Assembly: GCA_963971305.1 (NCBI GenBank)
Contig: OZ020306.1
Location: forward strand, 33,687,512-33,751,511
Origin: Arcuatula senhousia
Lineage: Eukaryota; Mollusca; Bivalvia; Mytilida; Mytilidae
DNA: 64,000 nucleotides
Reading direction: 5' to 3'
Both the position numbers and the translations under genes were made by a program. Positions 23,011 through 34,384 of the stretch are shown here, piece after piece. Within the stretch, counting starts at the first letter, position 1; each line of letters opens with the position of its first letter. Under the pieces are notes generated by a model. The model was given only the letters and a program-made list of their open reading frames with translations. It was not told the DNA's origin and ran no database searches.

Positions 23011-24120
23011 TCCCAATCCAGGATAAATAAATATGTTTAAACTAAACAGTTGCTTAAAATTACCTTGTACTTTTTTATCTTTCTCTTTTTCATTCTTGGA
23101 GAGTATTTTCATGGATTTGCTATTATGGTTATGGCTTATTTTCTTTTTTGATTTCTTCAGATAATTTTTATTTGATAGTTTTAATGTAAAATGGAGAGAT
23201 GTACAACAGACGCCTCAGATTTTTCATCTAATACTCGTTTTCTTTAAATAAATGTTGAGGTTTCATTGTGTTTTTCTATTGTCTGTTCTAGAATAACATC
23301 ACTTTCATTTGAAGAAAAGAAACAAGACGGATGGTAGTACATAATTGACAAAAAAACAGAAGGGAAATATCTAAGAAAAAGGACCAAAGCGTAACTTTTA
23401 CGTCTTTATTTAAGAAAACACATATCAACTGAATCAACGGAATGTGTCGTAAAGTTTAATTTTAAATATGCCAAACTTGTTCTCGTGTAATGTTTTCAAC
23501 GTTTTTAATTTCTTTGTTTTCGCGATTTTAAATTTTATATTTATCGTGTTTTCGTGTAAACATGGTTGTACAATGTACGTAGTCCGTTTTTTGGGGCGTG
23601 TATTTAAGTCCCGTGTTTCATGTTGGTTAGGTAACCTTTTTGTGCGTGATGGTCTTTTTTGCTTTAAAATCTTAAATGTGTTGATATCAGTTTAGCTTTT
23701 TATTGTAAAAAACTGTAAAAAAAAATGATAACACTGTTCATGTCATGTATGTTGTTTTGTTTTGAGCAAGCATTTAAAAAATAATTGAGATCTCTTTTCT
23801 TTAAATTTCGACTGCTTCATTTTCATATATTGTTTTTTTTTTTTTAAGAATTGAAATTCTGATCTGACAAGCGTATTGATGGTCATTGATCATACTATCC
23901 CCCGCGTCCTTAAAGAAGTTACCCGCATCTTTTTAACTTGTAAAAAAAATACGGACATCATCAGATAAAGTTACGGACATCCTTTGTTTTTTTTTCAGGA
24001 GAAATGTTTTGCATTAGCTAAAACATGTTTATCTGTTGAAAATTTTAATAAAAAGCTGTTGAAAATCTAAAAAATATTATATAAAACCAATTGTTTTCCT
24101 TAAAACTACAAATTTAGTTT
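23011..24120. other. Interior of TIR element, nothing recognised
   Basis: Open frame at 23468-23695 is hydrophobic and low-complexity with no domain. No splice support. Probably non-coding. Confidence 0.4.
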
Positions 24121-24192
24121 CATACCGCTGACGTCTTCCGCCATCTTCTAATGTGGGTAACTTAAGTTACCCACAGCCGTTTAAGCACAGTG

Positions 24193-24590
24193 AATTAGCC
24201 ATTAATAAGGACAAGAGTTAAGTATAGCTTTCATCACCCGAATCTGTATTCAAGCAAGATGTATTGCGAAGTATGTGGCAAAGTAAAGTGTGGGTTTCTT
24301 CAAACATTGCGAAGCCCATTCTAGGAACGGCATGTAATCATGGTAATTATGGATGGGAAGTTGGTTAAAACCAGAAGCTTGAAACTGTGTTCTTTGAAGG
24401 GCAAATGACAGTTAAATTTTGCAACATCTTATTTGTTCTTACAAAGGCAGAAAAGCATGTGAATTAAATTGTCTTTGCAAAGCAAAGGGTTTAAAATGTA
24501 CGGACTTATGTAGTTGTCAAGAAGGGGAAAATTGCCACAACGCTCAACCTGTTAATTTTGACAGCGATGAAGAGGATGTTAATTAGTCCT
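24193..24590 (+). pseudogene. FEN-like amplified gene, copy Y, Cys-rich C-terminus
   Basis: Frames read GTACNHGNYGWELV, then TVFFEGQMTVKF and, after a shift, CSYKGRKACELNCLC, KGLKCTDLCSCQEGENC and FDSDEEDVN before a stop. Eight or more cysteines in CxC and CxxxC spacing suggest a metal-binding C-terminus. This continues the gene interrupted at 21683 and is the only full C-terminus of the family in the window. Confidence 0.55.
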
Positions 24591-24699
24591 AGCTACAGCA
24601 AATATTACTTTGCTTTCATTTAGCATTCTTGATTTACAATTAGATGTGATTTTTGTAGAAGAAATGATACCTTGTTTTCGATAGATGTATCTTTCGTTT

Positions 24700-25375
24700 A
24701 AGCTTAATGTTAGTCAATTGTTCGGTTGAATTGCTTCATTGAATACAATGTATTACCAAATCTAGGATTGTTTAGAGAAAGGACATCATCAATATAACGA
24801 AATGTGAGATTGAAAGAAAAAGCAAGTCTGCGGTCTTTTTTTTTGGTCTATAAATGATTGTAATTCTGCTTCATACATGTCACATGAATGAAGAAACAAA
24901 TCGGCAAGCAATGGTGCACAATTTGTGTCCATCGGGATACCTATTGCCTGCTGAAAAACACGTCGACCAAACATTACAAATATGTTGTCGATAAGAAAGT
25001 TGAGCATTTCTATTATTTGATCTTCTGTTAACTTGTTTTTCTTACTTTACTTCTAATGACAAAATAAGTCTCTTTATAATTAATCGACTACCAAATACTT
25101 GTACCTGTGTTTTCCGTTCTTTTTGATAAAGCTATTATTCATCTGTGCCAAACGAGATTTTAATTGTGAATGTAGAATTGAAGTATATAAAGAAGAATAA
25201 TCAAAAGTTTTAATGCTAATACAAGATTAAAATGACTTAGAGTGGAGAATTTCCATCAGTTCCTTAGATTTTTTTGAGAATCCACATTTGATTGACACCA
25301 TAAGTAGAGTAACAACAATCGAAATACTTTTGAGGGCTTAATTTTATTGCCGTGCTTTATTTACATGCTGGGGCA
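24700..25375 (-). pseudogene. Penelope-like RT fragment
   Basis: Minus strand: LNFLIDNIFVMFGRRVFQQAI then IPMDTNCAPLLADLFLHS (GT changed to DT) and, after a shift in a T run, the YIDD region near 24790-24800. Upstream sequence to 25375 matches the RT N-terminal side of the elements at 44 kb. Truncated and shifted. Confidence 0.6.
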
Positions 25376-25722
25376 AACTTCAATTTTCAGGTATGTCTTC
25401 CTTGTTTTGTCTTGTCTTATGGACATTTGATATTGATTTTCGCAGTTCGGTAATTTTGTTATTACCTTTATTTTGATAAAAGATAAGTAACCCGATCAAT
25501 GTCAAGGTTAATGACCGGGACCCCCTTTCGGCGGAAACATTTTGTTGGATAAATGAAATCATTGAAGCATGATCAGTATGCCCCCGCCCCTTAGCCATTT
25601 AGTGCCCCCTTTAAAAATATGTGGATCCGTCGCTGGAAAATTTATCAGCGGCACTTTGTACTACACTACCTAGCTTTATCTCTAGTTCAAATCGTTATGT
25701 TTGCTTTTCAAGCTTACTTGCC

Positions 25723-26160
25723 GTAAAAGTAATGAATACAACCACCTGCATCTCATTGAAACAAATAAAAAATGTTTTGTTTACCTTTTCAGTTTGATTG
25801 TTTCTTTCTTTTTCAATATAAAAATATAAATTCTCTCCCTTTTTTATCTTTTTATTCGTTGATGCCCTCAACCATCTTGCCTTAAGTAACACTTAAAGAA
25901 ACGTGTATAAAAATGTATTTACTATCTACATTAATAGATGATTTAACATTCATATACAATATGAACACTTTTTTGCTGATAATATTTTAAAATTTCACCA
26001 CATTGAACATGCTTAATGTGTTGAACCACCACCTCAAACTCGATTTGCTAATTTCATACATTATACTAAGATATTCTTTTTAAATCTCTCGAGTATAGTG
26101 TGGTTATCCACACTCAATAAAATTTTGTGATCACGAGTGATAAGGACATCGTTGTTATAT
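25723..26160. repeat. Dispersed repeat with GTGTGG..CCACAC hairpin, copy 1
   Basis: Begins GTAATGAATACAACCACC and ends near ATCACGAGTGATAAG. Other copies: 27110-27504 continuing at 28845-28915, and 60464-60915. A 16-bp hairpin GTGTGGTAATCCACAC sits near the right end. Non-coding. Confidence 0.6.
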
Positions 26161-26439
26161 CTGAGAGTTATATTTAAGGACCTCGCCTCTTTCATCTTCC
26201 TGTTCTTTACGAGTTCTTGGTTTAAAATGTACGGACTTGAGTATAGTTAAGGAGGTGAAACTTGCAAGAACGTTCAACCTGTTAATTTTGAGAGCGATGA
26301 AGAGGACGATACTTAGTCCTAGCTACAGCAAATACTACTTTGTCTTTATTTAGCATTCTTGATTTACAATTAGATGAGGCATTTTTGTAAAAGAAATGAT
26401 ACCTTGTTTTATATCGATTTATTTTCGTTAAAGCTAAAT

Positions 26440-27070
26440 GTTAGTCAATTGATTGGTTCTATTGCTCCATTGAATACAGTGTAGTTACCAAATCGAGGAC
26501 TGTTGTATTAGTTAAAGGACATCACCAATATAACGAAATGTTAGATTCAAGAATAAAGCAAGTCTGCAGTCCTTTTTATCTGGAAGTGACTGTAAAAAGT
26601 CAGATTCACATGAATGAGGAAAAAAATCGGCAACCAATGGGGCCCAATTTGTGTCCATCGGGATACCAAAACACGTCTACCAAACGGTAAAAATATGTTG
26701 TCGTAAGAAAGTTGAGCGTTACTATTATTTGATCTTCTGTTAATTTGTTTTTCTTACTTTACTCTGGATGATAAAATTAGTCTTTTTATAATCAATCGAC
26801 TACCAAATACTTGTACCTGCGTTTTCCGTTCTTTTTGATAATGTTATGTTATTCTACTGTGCCAAACGGAATTTTAATTGTGAATGTAGAGAAATCAAAA
26901 GTTTTAAAACTAATGCAGGATCAAAATGACTCAGAATGGAGAATTTTCATCAGTTCTTTAGATTTTTTTTAGAATCCACATTTGATTGACGCCATATCTG
27001 GAGTAACAACAATCGAAATACTTTTGAAGGCTTGATTTTATTGCCGTGCTTTATTTACATGCTGGGACAA
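26440..27070 (-). pseudogene. Penelope-like RT fragment, second diverged copy
   Basis: Duplicate of 24700-25375 with more shifts. The stretch near 26640 (GGGGCCCAATTTGTGTCCATC) corresponds to the GTNCAP motif. Confidence 0.5.
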
Positions 27071-27504
27071 AAATAAATGTCGTTAAACATTTGTCCGAAT
27101 CATCTATTCTAAAAGTAATGAATACAACCACCTGCATCTCATTGAAACAAATGTTTTGTTTACCTTTTCAGTTTTATTGTTTCTTCCTTTTCAATATAAA
27201 AATATAAATTTTTTCCCTTTTTTATCTTTTTATTCGTTGATGCCCTCAACCATATTGCCTTAAGAAACACTTAAAGATACATGTATCTACATCTATCTAT
27301 GTATCTGTAAATACATGATAAATGTATTTACTATCTACATTAATAGATAATTTAACATTCATATACAATATGAACACTTTTTTTGCTGATAATATTTTAA
27401 AATCTAACCACATTGAACATGCTTAATGTATTGAACCACCACCTCAAACTCGATTAGTTAACTTCATACATTATACTAAGATATTCTTTTTAAATCCCTC
27501 GAGT

Positions 27505-28844
27505 AAAATTTATATCAGAAAGTTCCAAAGATATATGGAATGACAAAGTAGAACCTTTAGCAAGGAATACAATTTATTTAGATAAACACTCAGGTGTTCT
27601 TGGTGTTGTAAATATTGAGTATAAACTAAATGCTTTGCGTTTAAAACATTTGAGTGATGTCATTGAAAAACGACTTGTCAAGTTTATTGGTTTCAGTGTT
27701 TATTGCGTCGGATTGTTTCTTAGATTTTATAATCAATCATTTATGTCGTTACATTTTCCTCATTCTGAACTTGTGTCTCCTTTTTATAATCATTGTATTG
27801 AGGTTTATACTGAGTTTAAAGTTGATTGCCCTGATGCTAATCTAAGGAGAGCAACTACAAAATATCTGTATAATGTTATCTTAGAAAGTAAGGAACATCG
27901 ATATTCCTAAAATTGTTGAGAAAAATACTGATGTTGAATTTAAGTTTATTTTTAAGAATGTGTTTGATAAATTCATTGATCGCTTTTCTAGGGATGTACT
28001 TTTCAAAATTGTCCACAACATCTTACCAACTAATAGTCTGTTGTTTAAGTATAACATATATGATTCAAACAGGTGTACGTTCTGTGCTCGCGATCGTGAG
28101 CCAGAAACTTTACAACATTTATTTTCAGAGTGTAACTATGTAACTCAATTATTGTCATTAATTAAGAACTGGATCTTTGCTTTATCTAATGGTATTACAT
28201 CATTAAAGTTCTCTCATATTTTACTGAGTGATGTTAATGCCAATACTAAAAAGAAAAAAAGTGTTATCCTTTTATTGATAGGATTGTACTGTAAAACTGC
28301 TTGGTTAAAGCGTAATGAGAAAAAAAAATGATAGAAAGCATATACTTCCAAATGATATTTATATATTTTTTCTCCAGCAGCTAAAGGTTAGAATATTAGC
28401 TGATTATGAAAGATTGCCATTAGAAAATTTGTTATCATATTGGTGTGAAACAAACTTATTTTGTACTGTACAGGATGACAAATTAGATGTAACATTCTTC
28501 TGAAAAGGTTTCGTAAATTAGAACAAGTTAAGTAACGTCCTGATTTAATTTTTATTTAATATTTTATTTACTTCTTTTCCCCCTTTTACATAAAATGGGG
28601 GTGGGCATCTTGTATGTTACAAATTTATGCATATGCATTGCACTTGTTTTAACAAGTCCAATGTAAATTAAGAAAGTTATGCTTTACCTTATTTGAACAG
28701 TTTAAATCAGTTCTTAGACTTACCTGTAAATATGTTAATTATCAACTTACTATTGTACAATGTCTCACTGTGAGATATTATGATTTTATTGTTATTGTAC
28801 AAAGTATTATGATTTGTTTAATAAATGTTTGAAATAAAAAAAAA
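27505..28844 (+). mobile_element. 5'-truncated LINE ending in poly(A)
   Basis: Frames read LKHLSDVIEKRLVKFIGF, then VFDKFIDRFSRDVLFKIV and NRCTFCARDREPETLQHLFS followed by C. CxxC then HLFxxC is the zinc-finger region found after the RT of many LINEs (zf-RVT type). A 3' UTR and A-run end at 28844. It splits the hairpin repeat between 27504 and 28845. Frameshifts present; clade not assigned. Confidence 0.7.
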
Positions 28845-28939
28845 AGTGTGGTAATCCACACTCAATAAAATTTAATAATAGGCATCACAGATCACGAGTG
28901 ATAAGTTTTGTATTGAAACTAGAATACTTACAAAGTCAA

Positions 28940-29660
28940 AAAGGGCCCCGCGGCAAAAAATTCTAAGTGTTTTCAAAATCATACGAACTTTGATTATAAC
29001 CACTAAGGCATGTTCGATGGATGTGTATGAAACTTCAGAGCTGTATTGTTAATAGCCTTTGAGTTTTTGTGTTCACAAAGTCCAATTCTCAAAATCTGTG
29101 GTTTTCGATAAAAAATTATTTTTTTCCAAAAATATTAAACAGATTTGCACGAAATAATAATATACAAATCATGACATGCTACTTAACAGCTGTACAAAGT
29201 TTCAGAACTGTATTTATTGTTAACAGTTTTTGAGTTTTAATGTTCACAAAGTCCAATTCTCAAAATCTGTGGTTTTCGATAAAAAATGAAGTTTGTTTTC
29301 CCAAAAATATTGAACAGATTTGCACGAAATTATTATTTGCAAATCATGACATGCTACTGAGCAGCTGTACAAAGTTTCAGAACTGTATTGTTAAGAGTTT
29401 TTGAGTTTTAGTGTTCACAAAGTCCAATTCTCAAAATCTGTGATTTTCGATAAAAAATGAAGTTTTTTCCATAAATATTAAACAGATTTGCATGAAATCT
29501 TAATATGCAAATTATGACATGCTACTTAGAAGCTGTACAAAATCTAAGAACTGTGGTGTTAATAGTTTTTGAGTTTTAGTGTTCACAAGAATTGTTGAAG
29601 GACGGACAGACAGACAGACGGACAAAGTGAAAAAAAAAACTATAGGGCGTCCGCATCTTC
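28940..29660. mobile_element. Tandem-repeat element, 171-bp monomers, GACGG end
   Basis: TCCAATTCTCAAAATCTG recurs at 29081, 29252 and 29423 (171-bp period), with partial outer units. The array ends in GGACGGACAGACAGACAGAC (about 29600) and a GGGCGTCCGCATC tail. Same plan as 7900-8835 with unrelated monomer sequence. Confidence 0.65.
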
Positions 29661-30425
29661 GATACTATTAGTGCCTGTGTTATAACTATTTGCCCAACGA
29701 ACACACCCGTCCTTGACATTGTGAAAAGTTACAAAAGAAAATGCTATTTTTAAATCATTTAAAACTTTTTCTCAAATTTTATAAAAACAGCTTTCATTAA
29801 GTCTATATACAAAAACTTAAATTTATACATGTTTTCATGAAAAAATCGAAATGATATTTATTTGTTTTCAGTGGCAAGGATTTGACCTACTTAAATGCAA
29901 ATATAAATACATGTACATGGACATTGAATGACAGTCAATCTTGTGTTTTGTTGACCTTTGATCGCTTCATCCAAAATAATAGAGAACCAGTTTTAAAAAG
30001 GATTGATAAATAAATTGAATTAAAGTACCCGTCAAAAAAACAAGAACACAGTTTATCGCTTGAGTATCATCACAAACTCTTTATATAAAATAAAGGTGAA
30101 TAGAATATTTTCCTTTGTTCCAAAACTTGTTTAATGCATCATATGCATGAATTGTAATTTCATAAATAAGTTAGTTTATTTTCATATATAGAAACTACAA
30201 AAAGTTCATATATTACACACATTCCCTTTTTCAAAGACATTTGAACTTTTATGAAATTAAGCAATTACATTTTCAAGGTATACAGGGATCATTTGATCTG
30301 AATTTCAACATATTCATAGTTAGTAAGTAAAGTGAATATTTAACACCAGTCGCATGCATTTAAGTCTGCACAATATATATGAGCATGGCAGCGGCGGATC
30401 CAGAAGGGATGTTCCGATGGTTTTT
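29661..30425. other. No gene seen
   Basis: AT-rich unique-looking sequence; a GCGGCGGATCCAG word at 30388 links to the element at 4543. Confidence 0.4.
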
Positions 30426-30705
30426 TAATCCCCCTTTCGTTGGATAATGGTGTGTTTTTTGTGCAAATTTTTAGCACAGAATTGACTTAGTTCAGGCGCG
30501 TCCTGGTCTACAACTCGATTTTCCTTTCCCTTCCCCATTGGTACTTCTGGCTGTGGTTCGTCTGCAGGTGTAATATCAATCTGGACTGGTTCATCCGCCG
30601 ACACTTTTTTGGGGGTGGCTGTGATTGAGAACTAGTTGACGGTCCTGGCTGGGTCTCCTCAATAGTAGGCATTGGCGAAGGCGATGGTATCCGAAGGTTC
30701 TTCAT
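30426..30705 (-). pseudogene. Exon-like fragment, proline/serine-rich, frameshifted
   Basis: On the minus strand a clean acceptor (TATTTTCAG) precedes ATG at 30705. The frame reads MKNLRIPSPSPMPTIEETQP and reaches PPPKK at a C5A6 run; the frame one base over then stays open as VSADEPVQIDITPADEPQ, MGKGKENRVVDQDAPELS and on to a stop at 30426. A one-base slip in the run is the simplest explanation. I do not recognise the protein. Confidence 0.4.
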
Positions 30706-30925
30706 CTGAAAATAAAATACTAGTGTGCGAGCGTAGCGAGCTACCTAATGCGGAAAATAACAACATTCTTTTGTGCCATGGAATTTATTTTTTTACTTAT
30801 GCAGACTTATAAGCCAATGCCTTTTCCATATTGACTTCAAATATGACGATATCATATTTGACCATATCAATATTCAGTCAGGCAAATCAAAAAACCGTTA
30901 CAGTACAAAGATTCAAAACTATAAC

Positions 30926-31963
30926 AAGAGGCTCCCAGGAGCCTGAATCGCTCACCTGAGCTACACATATTTTGTAGATATTATTGTCCTTATTCATATG
31001 CAATTTAAATTTTTGAAATATCTTGTATAGTTTTCAAGCTATAGGGCTAAATAAGTGCAAAATTTTGAAAAAAAAATTCAAAAAGGGCAATAACTCCCAC
31101 ATCAGCGGTTAGATCTTTTTCAAAATTTCAGGACAGGTAGATCTTTATATGCTGATCACTTTTGATTCTTGCGCAATCTTGATATCTGTAACCATTTTTG
31201 AGTTATTAGTAAAAAACTACAAGGTACCCCTATATTCTATTTTTAGCAATGGCGGCCATGTTTTTTGTCGAATCTAAAATCCGAACAACAGAATTGTAGC
31301 ATATATGCTATAATACAAGTGTGCTAAGTTTAAATGCAGTTGGTCTTATGGTGTCAGACAAGTTAATCTTTGAAATTCAAGGGAAAAGTAATGAAAAATG
31401 GTAAATTGTGACGTTTTAAGGGCAATAACTCCTAAAAGGAATGGTCCTACAGCTTTGACCTAATTACGTGAAATATAGATCTTGATGTGCTTAGTCATAG
31501 GCAATTTGAATTTTTGAAATATCTTGTATAGTTTTCAAGATATAGGGCTAAATAAGTGCAAAATTTTGAAAAAATCCAGAAAAAGGGCCATAACTCCTAC
31601 ATCCGTTGTTGGATCTTTTTGAAAATTACTGGGCAGGTAGATCCTGAGGTGTTGATCACTTATACCCATGCCAGAGCTTTGATATTTGTTACCGTTTTTG
31701 AGTTATTTGCAAAAAAACTGTAATTTGACCCCTATGTTCTATTTTTAGCCATGGCGGCCATGTTTTTTTACGAATCAAAAATCCGAACGCTAGTTTTGTA
31801 CATATAATGCCACTAAACAACTGTACCAAGTTTGGTTGCAATTGGACTTATGGTGTCGGACAAGTTTACGTTTGAAAAATTGTTTACAGATGACGACAGA
31901 CGACGACGACGGACGCAAAGTGATGATAAAAGCTCACATGGACCTTCGGTCCAGGTGAGCTAA
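30926..31963 (+). mobile_element. Hairpin-ended tandem-repeat element
   Basis: Left end has GGCTCCCAGGAGCC, right end the hairpin GCTCACATGGACC-TTC-GGTCCAGGTGAGC. Between them are six or so diverged monomers of about 167 bp (matching sites at 31136, 31474 and 31637; 31001 and 31502), then a GACGACGACGACGG microsatellite. Non-coding. Related elements: 41028, 45055-49574, and 57118-58513 inverted. Confidence 0.65.
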
Positions 31964-32173
31964 AAACAACTACCAAACGAGCATGTCATTTTCCTATACA
32001 CGTCCTCACTCCCATCCATGTACCTTGTTCTCATCACGATCTCCGCGTTGCTCAATTTGTGTAAATCATCAATCTAAATAAATCAAACAATAATATATGC
32101 CATTCTAATTCTTTATTTCTCTTATCTATTCCAATTTTTATTTTATGAATAATATGTTTATACTTTTTTACAG

Positions 32174-32958
32174 ATCCGAACAACGTATTAAAAGCAGCTG
32201 GTTTAAACAAAACATGTCAGACGACAATTACATTTACCACACGGAACTATCCCTAGAAATAAGAAACATTCGAATGCGGCTACAGAAAAAAAAACTTTAC
32301 TTTGAAAACCCACTTGATGGCACTGTAAAGCACGTTTCTACGACGGATGAACAATTGGATAACGAACTAGTAGATTTCCATAAACATTGCAAAGGTACTT
32401 TTCATGAAAAAAAACCTTTGAAGGTTATCAGGATTTACTTTATTACCATTTCATGAATGTTTCTTTTTTTGGTCTTTGTTTCTATATTCATTTATGTTAT
32501 ATGTTGAAGGATCCCGTTGAAGCCATATTATGACTAAGACATACTTGAGGAATAAATTAAGAAATAGCCATACAGCTCATAAAATTAATTCCAGTGGGAG
32601 TTAACATATGTTGGATGGTCTCATGTTCATCAACTTCATATCCTTTTATAAAATATTAGGTGAAATTGATGTAATGTCATGAAATTATAACAAAACATTT
32701 TTAAATCAAACAGGATTTATTAATATTTAGGGTACCAATATGTTATTTTTTTATTTCATGAAAATATAAAATTAATTTCATTACAAGATTACACAGCTGC
32801 TATTTCTTTCAGGAAATCTAGACATTTATTTTGAAAATGCAAAGAATCAGCATCCGGGTAAAGGATTCAAGCTTGTTCCTATATTTACAACCCCAAACGA
32901 CTGTTCAAAGATCCAGGGCATCGAAAATAAAACTAAGACGATATTAAGAACTTCATAA
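32174..32958 (+). pseudogene. Two-exon gene fragment of unknown family
   Basis: Exon 1 (32174-32394) follows acceptor TTTTTTACAG and ends at donor AAAG|GTACTT. Exon 2 (32813-32958) follows TTTCTTTCAG. Joining them keeps one frame: SEQRIKSSWFKQNMSDDNYI, LEIRNIRMRLQKKKLYFENP, DFHKHCK|GNLDIYFENAKN, QHPGKGFKLVPIFTTPND, then a stop. 47 codons remain open after the junction, which supports the splice. The protein is charged and not recognised. After the stop, 32959-33150 holds shifted open pieces (EARQLTDKWTK, EEYITFYKADVTVTLNDALQ), so this copy is probably decayed. Confidence 0.45.
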
Positions 32959-34054
32959 TGAAGGACATCAAAGAAATTGCAGACCTTGGAAGGAAGGAGG
33001 AGGCACGCCAGTTAACTGACAAATGGACAAAATAAAGTGAAATATGGAACAAAGGAGGAATACATTACATTTTACAAGGCAGACGTTACAGTTACACTAA
33101 ATGATGCGCTACAGAGATGTGTAGACCAGGGAAAGTGTCATTTAATTTTATAGTTATCTAGTTAATATTCATGTAACAAATTGTGTTACTTACAATACAT
33201 TACACAGACTAACTTTTTAATTAATGTTGATCTTCCAACCCTCAAAGTCTGAGGTTTTTTAGTTGGGCTTTCAACAAAGTCTACTTTTATTGGACCTTGA
33301 AGATGTTTTAAAGCCCTACTGGCCTAGTTCAATTAATACTTGTACAGAGTCTGACTAAGGCATGTAATTAAATGCAATCACCTGTTATCAATTCATATCA
33401 TTAAAAAGAGCAAGTCGCGCGTAATCCGATGAGCTATCAATTAAGAAAATTGGTCAACAGGTAAGATGAAATAACTAGTTTTATTGTGACAAAAATTGTC
33501 AAAAATTATTCGTAGGAATTGACGGAGTTTTACCGGTTTGGATAATAATTTACAAACTGATCCCATTGACCTCGTATGATTGTACATGTGCGAATGTGAC
33601 TAATATTCATAAATAGATAAATCAAGTTCAATGTATGGAAGGTGCGCTGTGTAAAAACGATTGAGAAGTACATACGTCATAGTTGACTTGTGCAACCTAG
33701 AAAACCGTCTGCATATTTTTTGGCTTTTTCCATAAAAAAGACTTGTAAGCAGTCATTCCTTTGAATTTAATTGGCACCTTTTTTTACTATACTTTACATT
33801 GTCCTATGAAATGACATTCGTTTTTAACTAAAATCAATGGCCGTCAAGTAAGAATAAAAAAGTCGAACATTTTGTTCATTTTTTGAAATAAAGTAGCCGC
33901 TGCATGAAAATGGGCTAACAAACAAAATAAAACATGTATATATTGTATACTTTAAACAATTTCCTCAATAAACATATAATAAAATAGATGAAATAACGGT
34001 ATTAAGCAATGCTACAAATCTATCTTTCAAAGCAAGTAAAATATTTCATGTTAT

Positions 34055-34150
34055 AGTTGTGAAGTACAACTTTTTTGAGAGTGCACTAGTTGAATAGTAC
34101 ACAAGCACATGTTGAATAGTACATAAGCTAAAGTTTATCAGTGCAACAGT
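34055..34150 (-). repeat. Left subterminal motif cluster
   Basis: GTTGTGAAGTAC, GTTGAATAGTAC (twice) and a looser copy. These are reverse complements of the motifs at 35575-35710. Possible transposase binding sites by analogy with subterminal repeats of hAT and CACTA elements. Confidence 0.5.
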
Positions 34151-34340
34151 GTACTTTGTTTATACACATTTGAACACGAAAAATACTAAATTTAAATAAA
34201 AATCGGCAATCACCTTAAACAAGAAATTTACTAAAGGATGTATTCTTTAAAAGGGTCATATCCATACTCAATATTTCCCGACCCGACAATACAGAGCGGT
34301 GCGAGAACTTTGCGCGATTGAAAACAGATATTTTGCGAGA

Positions 34341-34384
34341 GCGCCTCTGATAAGTTATGAATAGAGGAAACGCGTGTCAGGCGT
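34341..34384 (+). ncRNA. Hammerhead ribozyme remnant, inactive
   Basis: Same layout as 38471-38514 but the core reads CTGATAA in place of CTGATGA. That replaces G8, the general acid of the reaction, by A, and stem II is damaged. GAAAC and GTC remain. Confidence 0.55.

Larger units (their letters stand above)
21683..24192. mobile_element. 2.5-kb TIR element with AATTA duplication
   Basis: Inverted ends begin CACTGTGCTTAAACGGCTGT and remain similar for about 60 bp, including AAGATGGCGGAAGACGT. AATTA flanks both sides (21678-21682 and 24193-24197). The copy-Z gene reads straight through this position (TTTCAAATAGCC near 40570). Interior has a retroposon A copy and a tRNA-headed SINE but no transposase seen. 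Confidence 0.7.
24490..27505. repeat. Diverged direct duplication (24490-26220 and 26221-27505)
   Basis: The second unit repeats the first at an offset of about 1.73 kb (AACCTGTTAATTTTGA at 24547 and 26276; CCGTGCTTTATTTACATGCT at 25350 and 27043) with about 300 bp deleted near 25430-25720. Both hold the gene C-terminus, a Penelope fragment and an AT-rich repeat. Confidence 0.65.
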
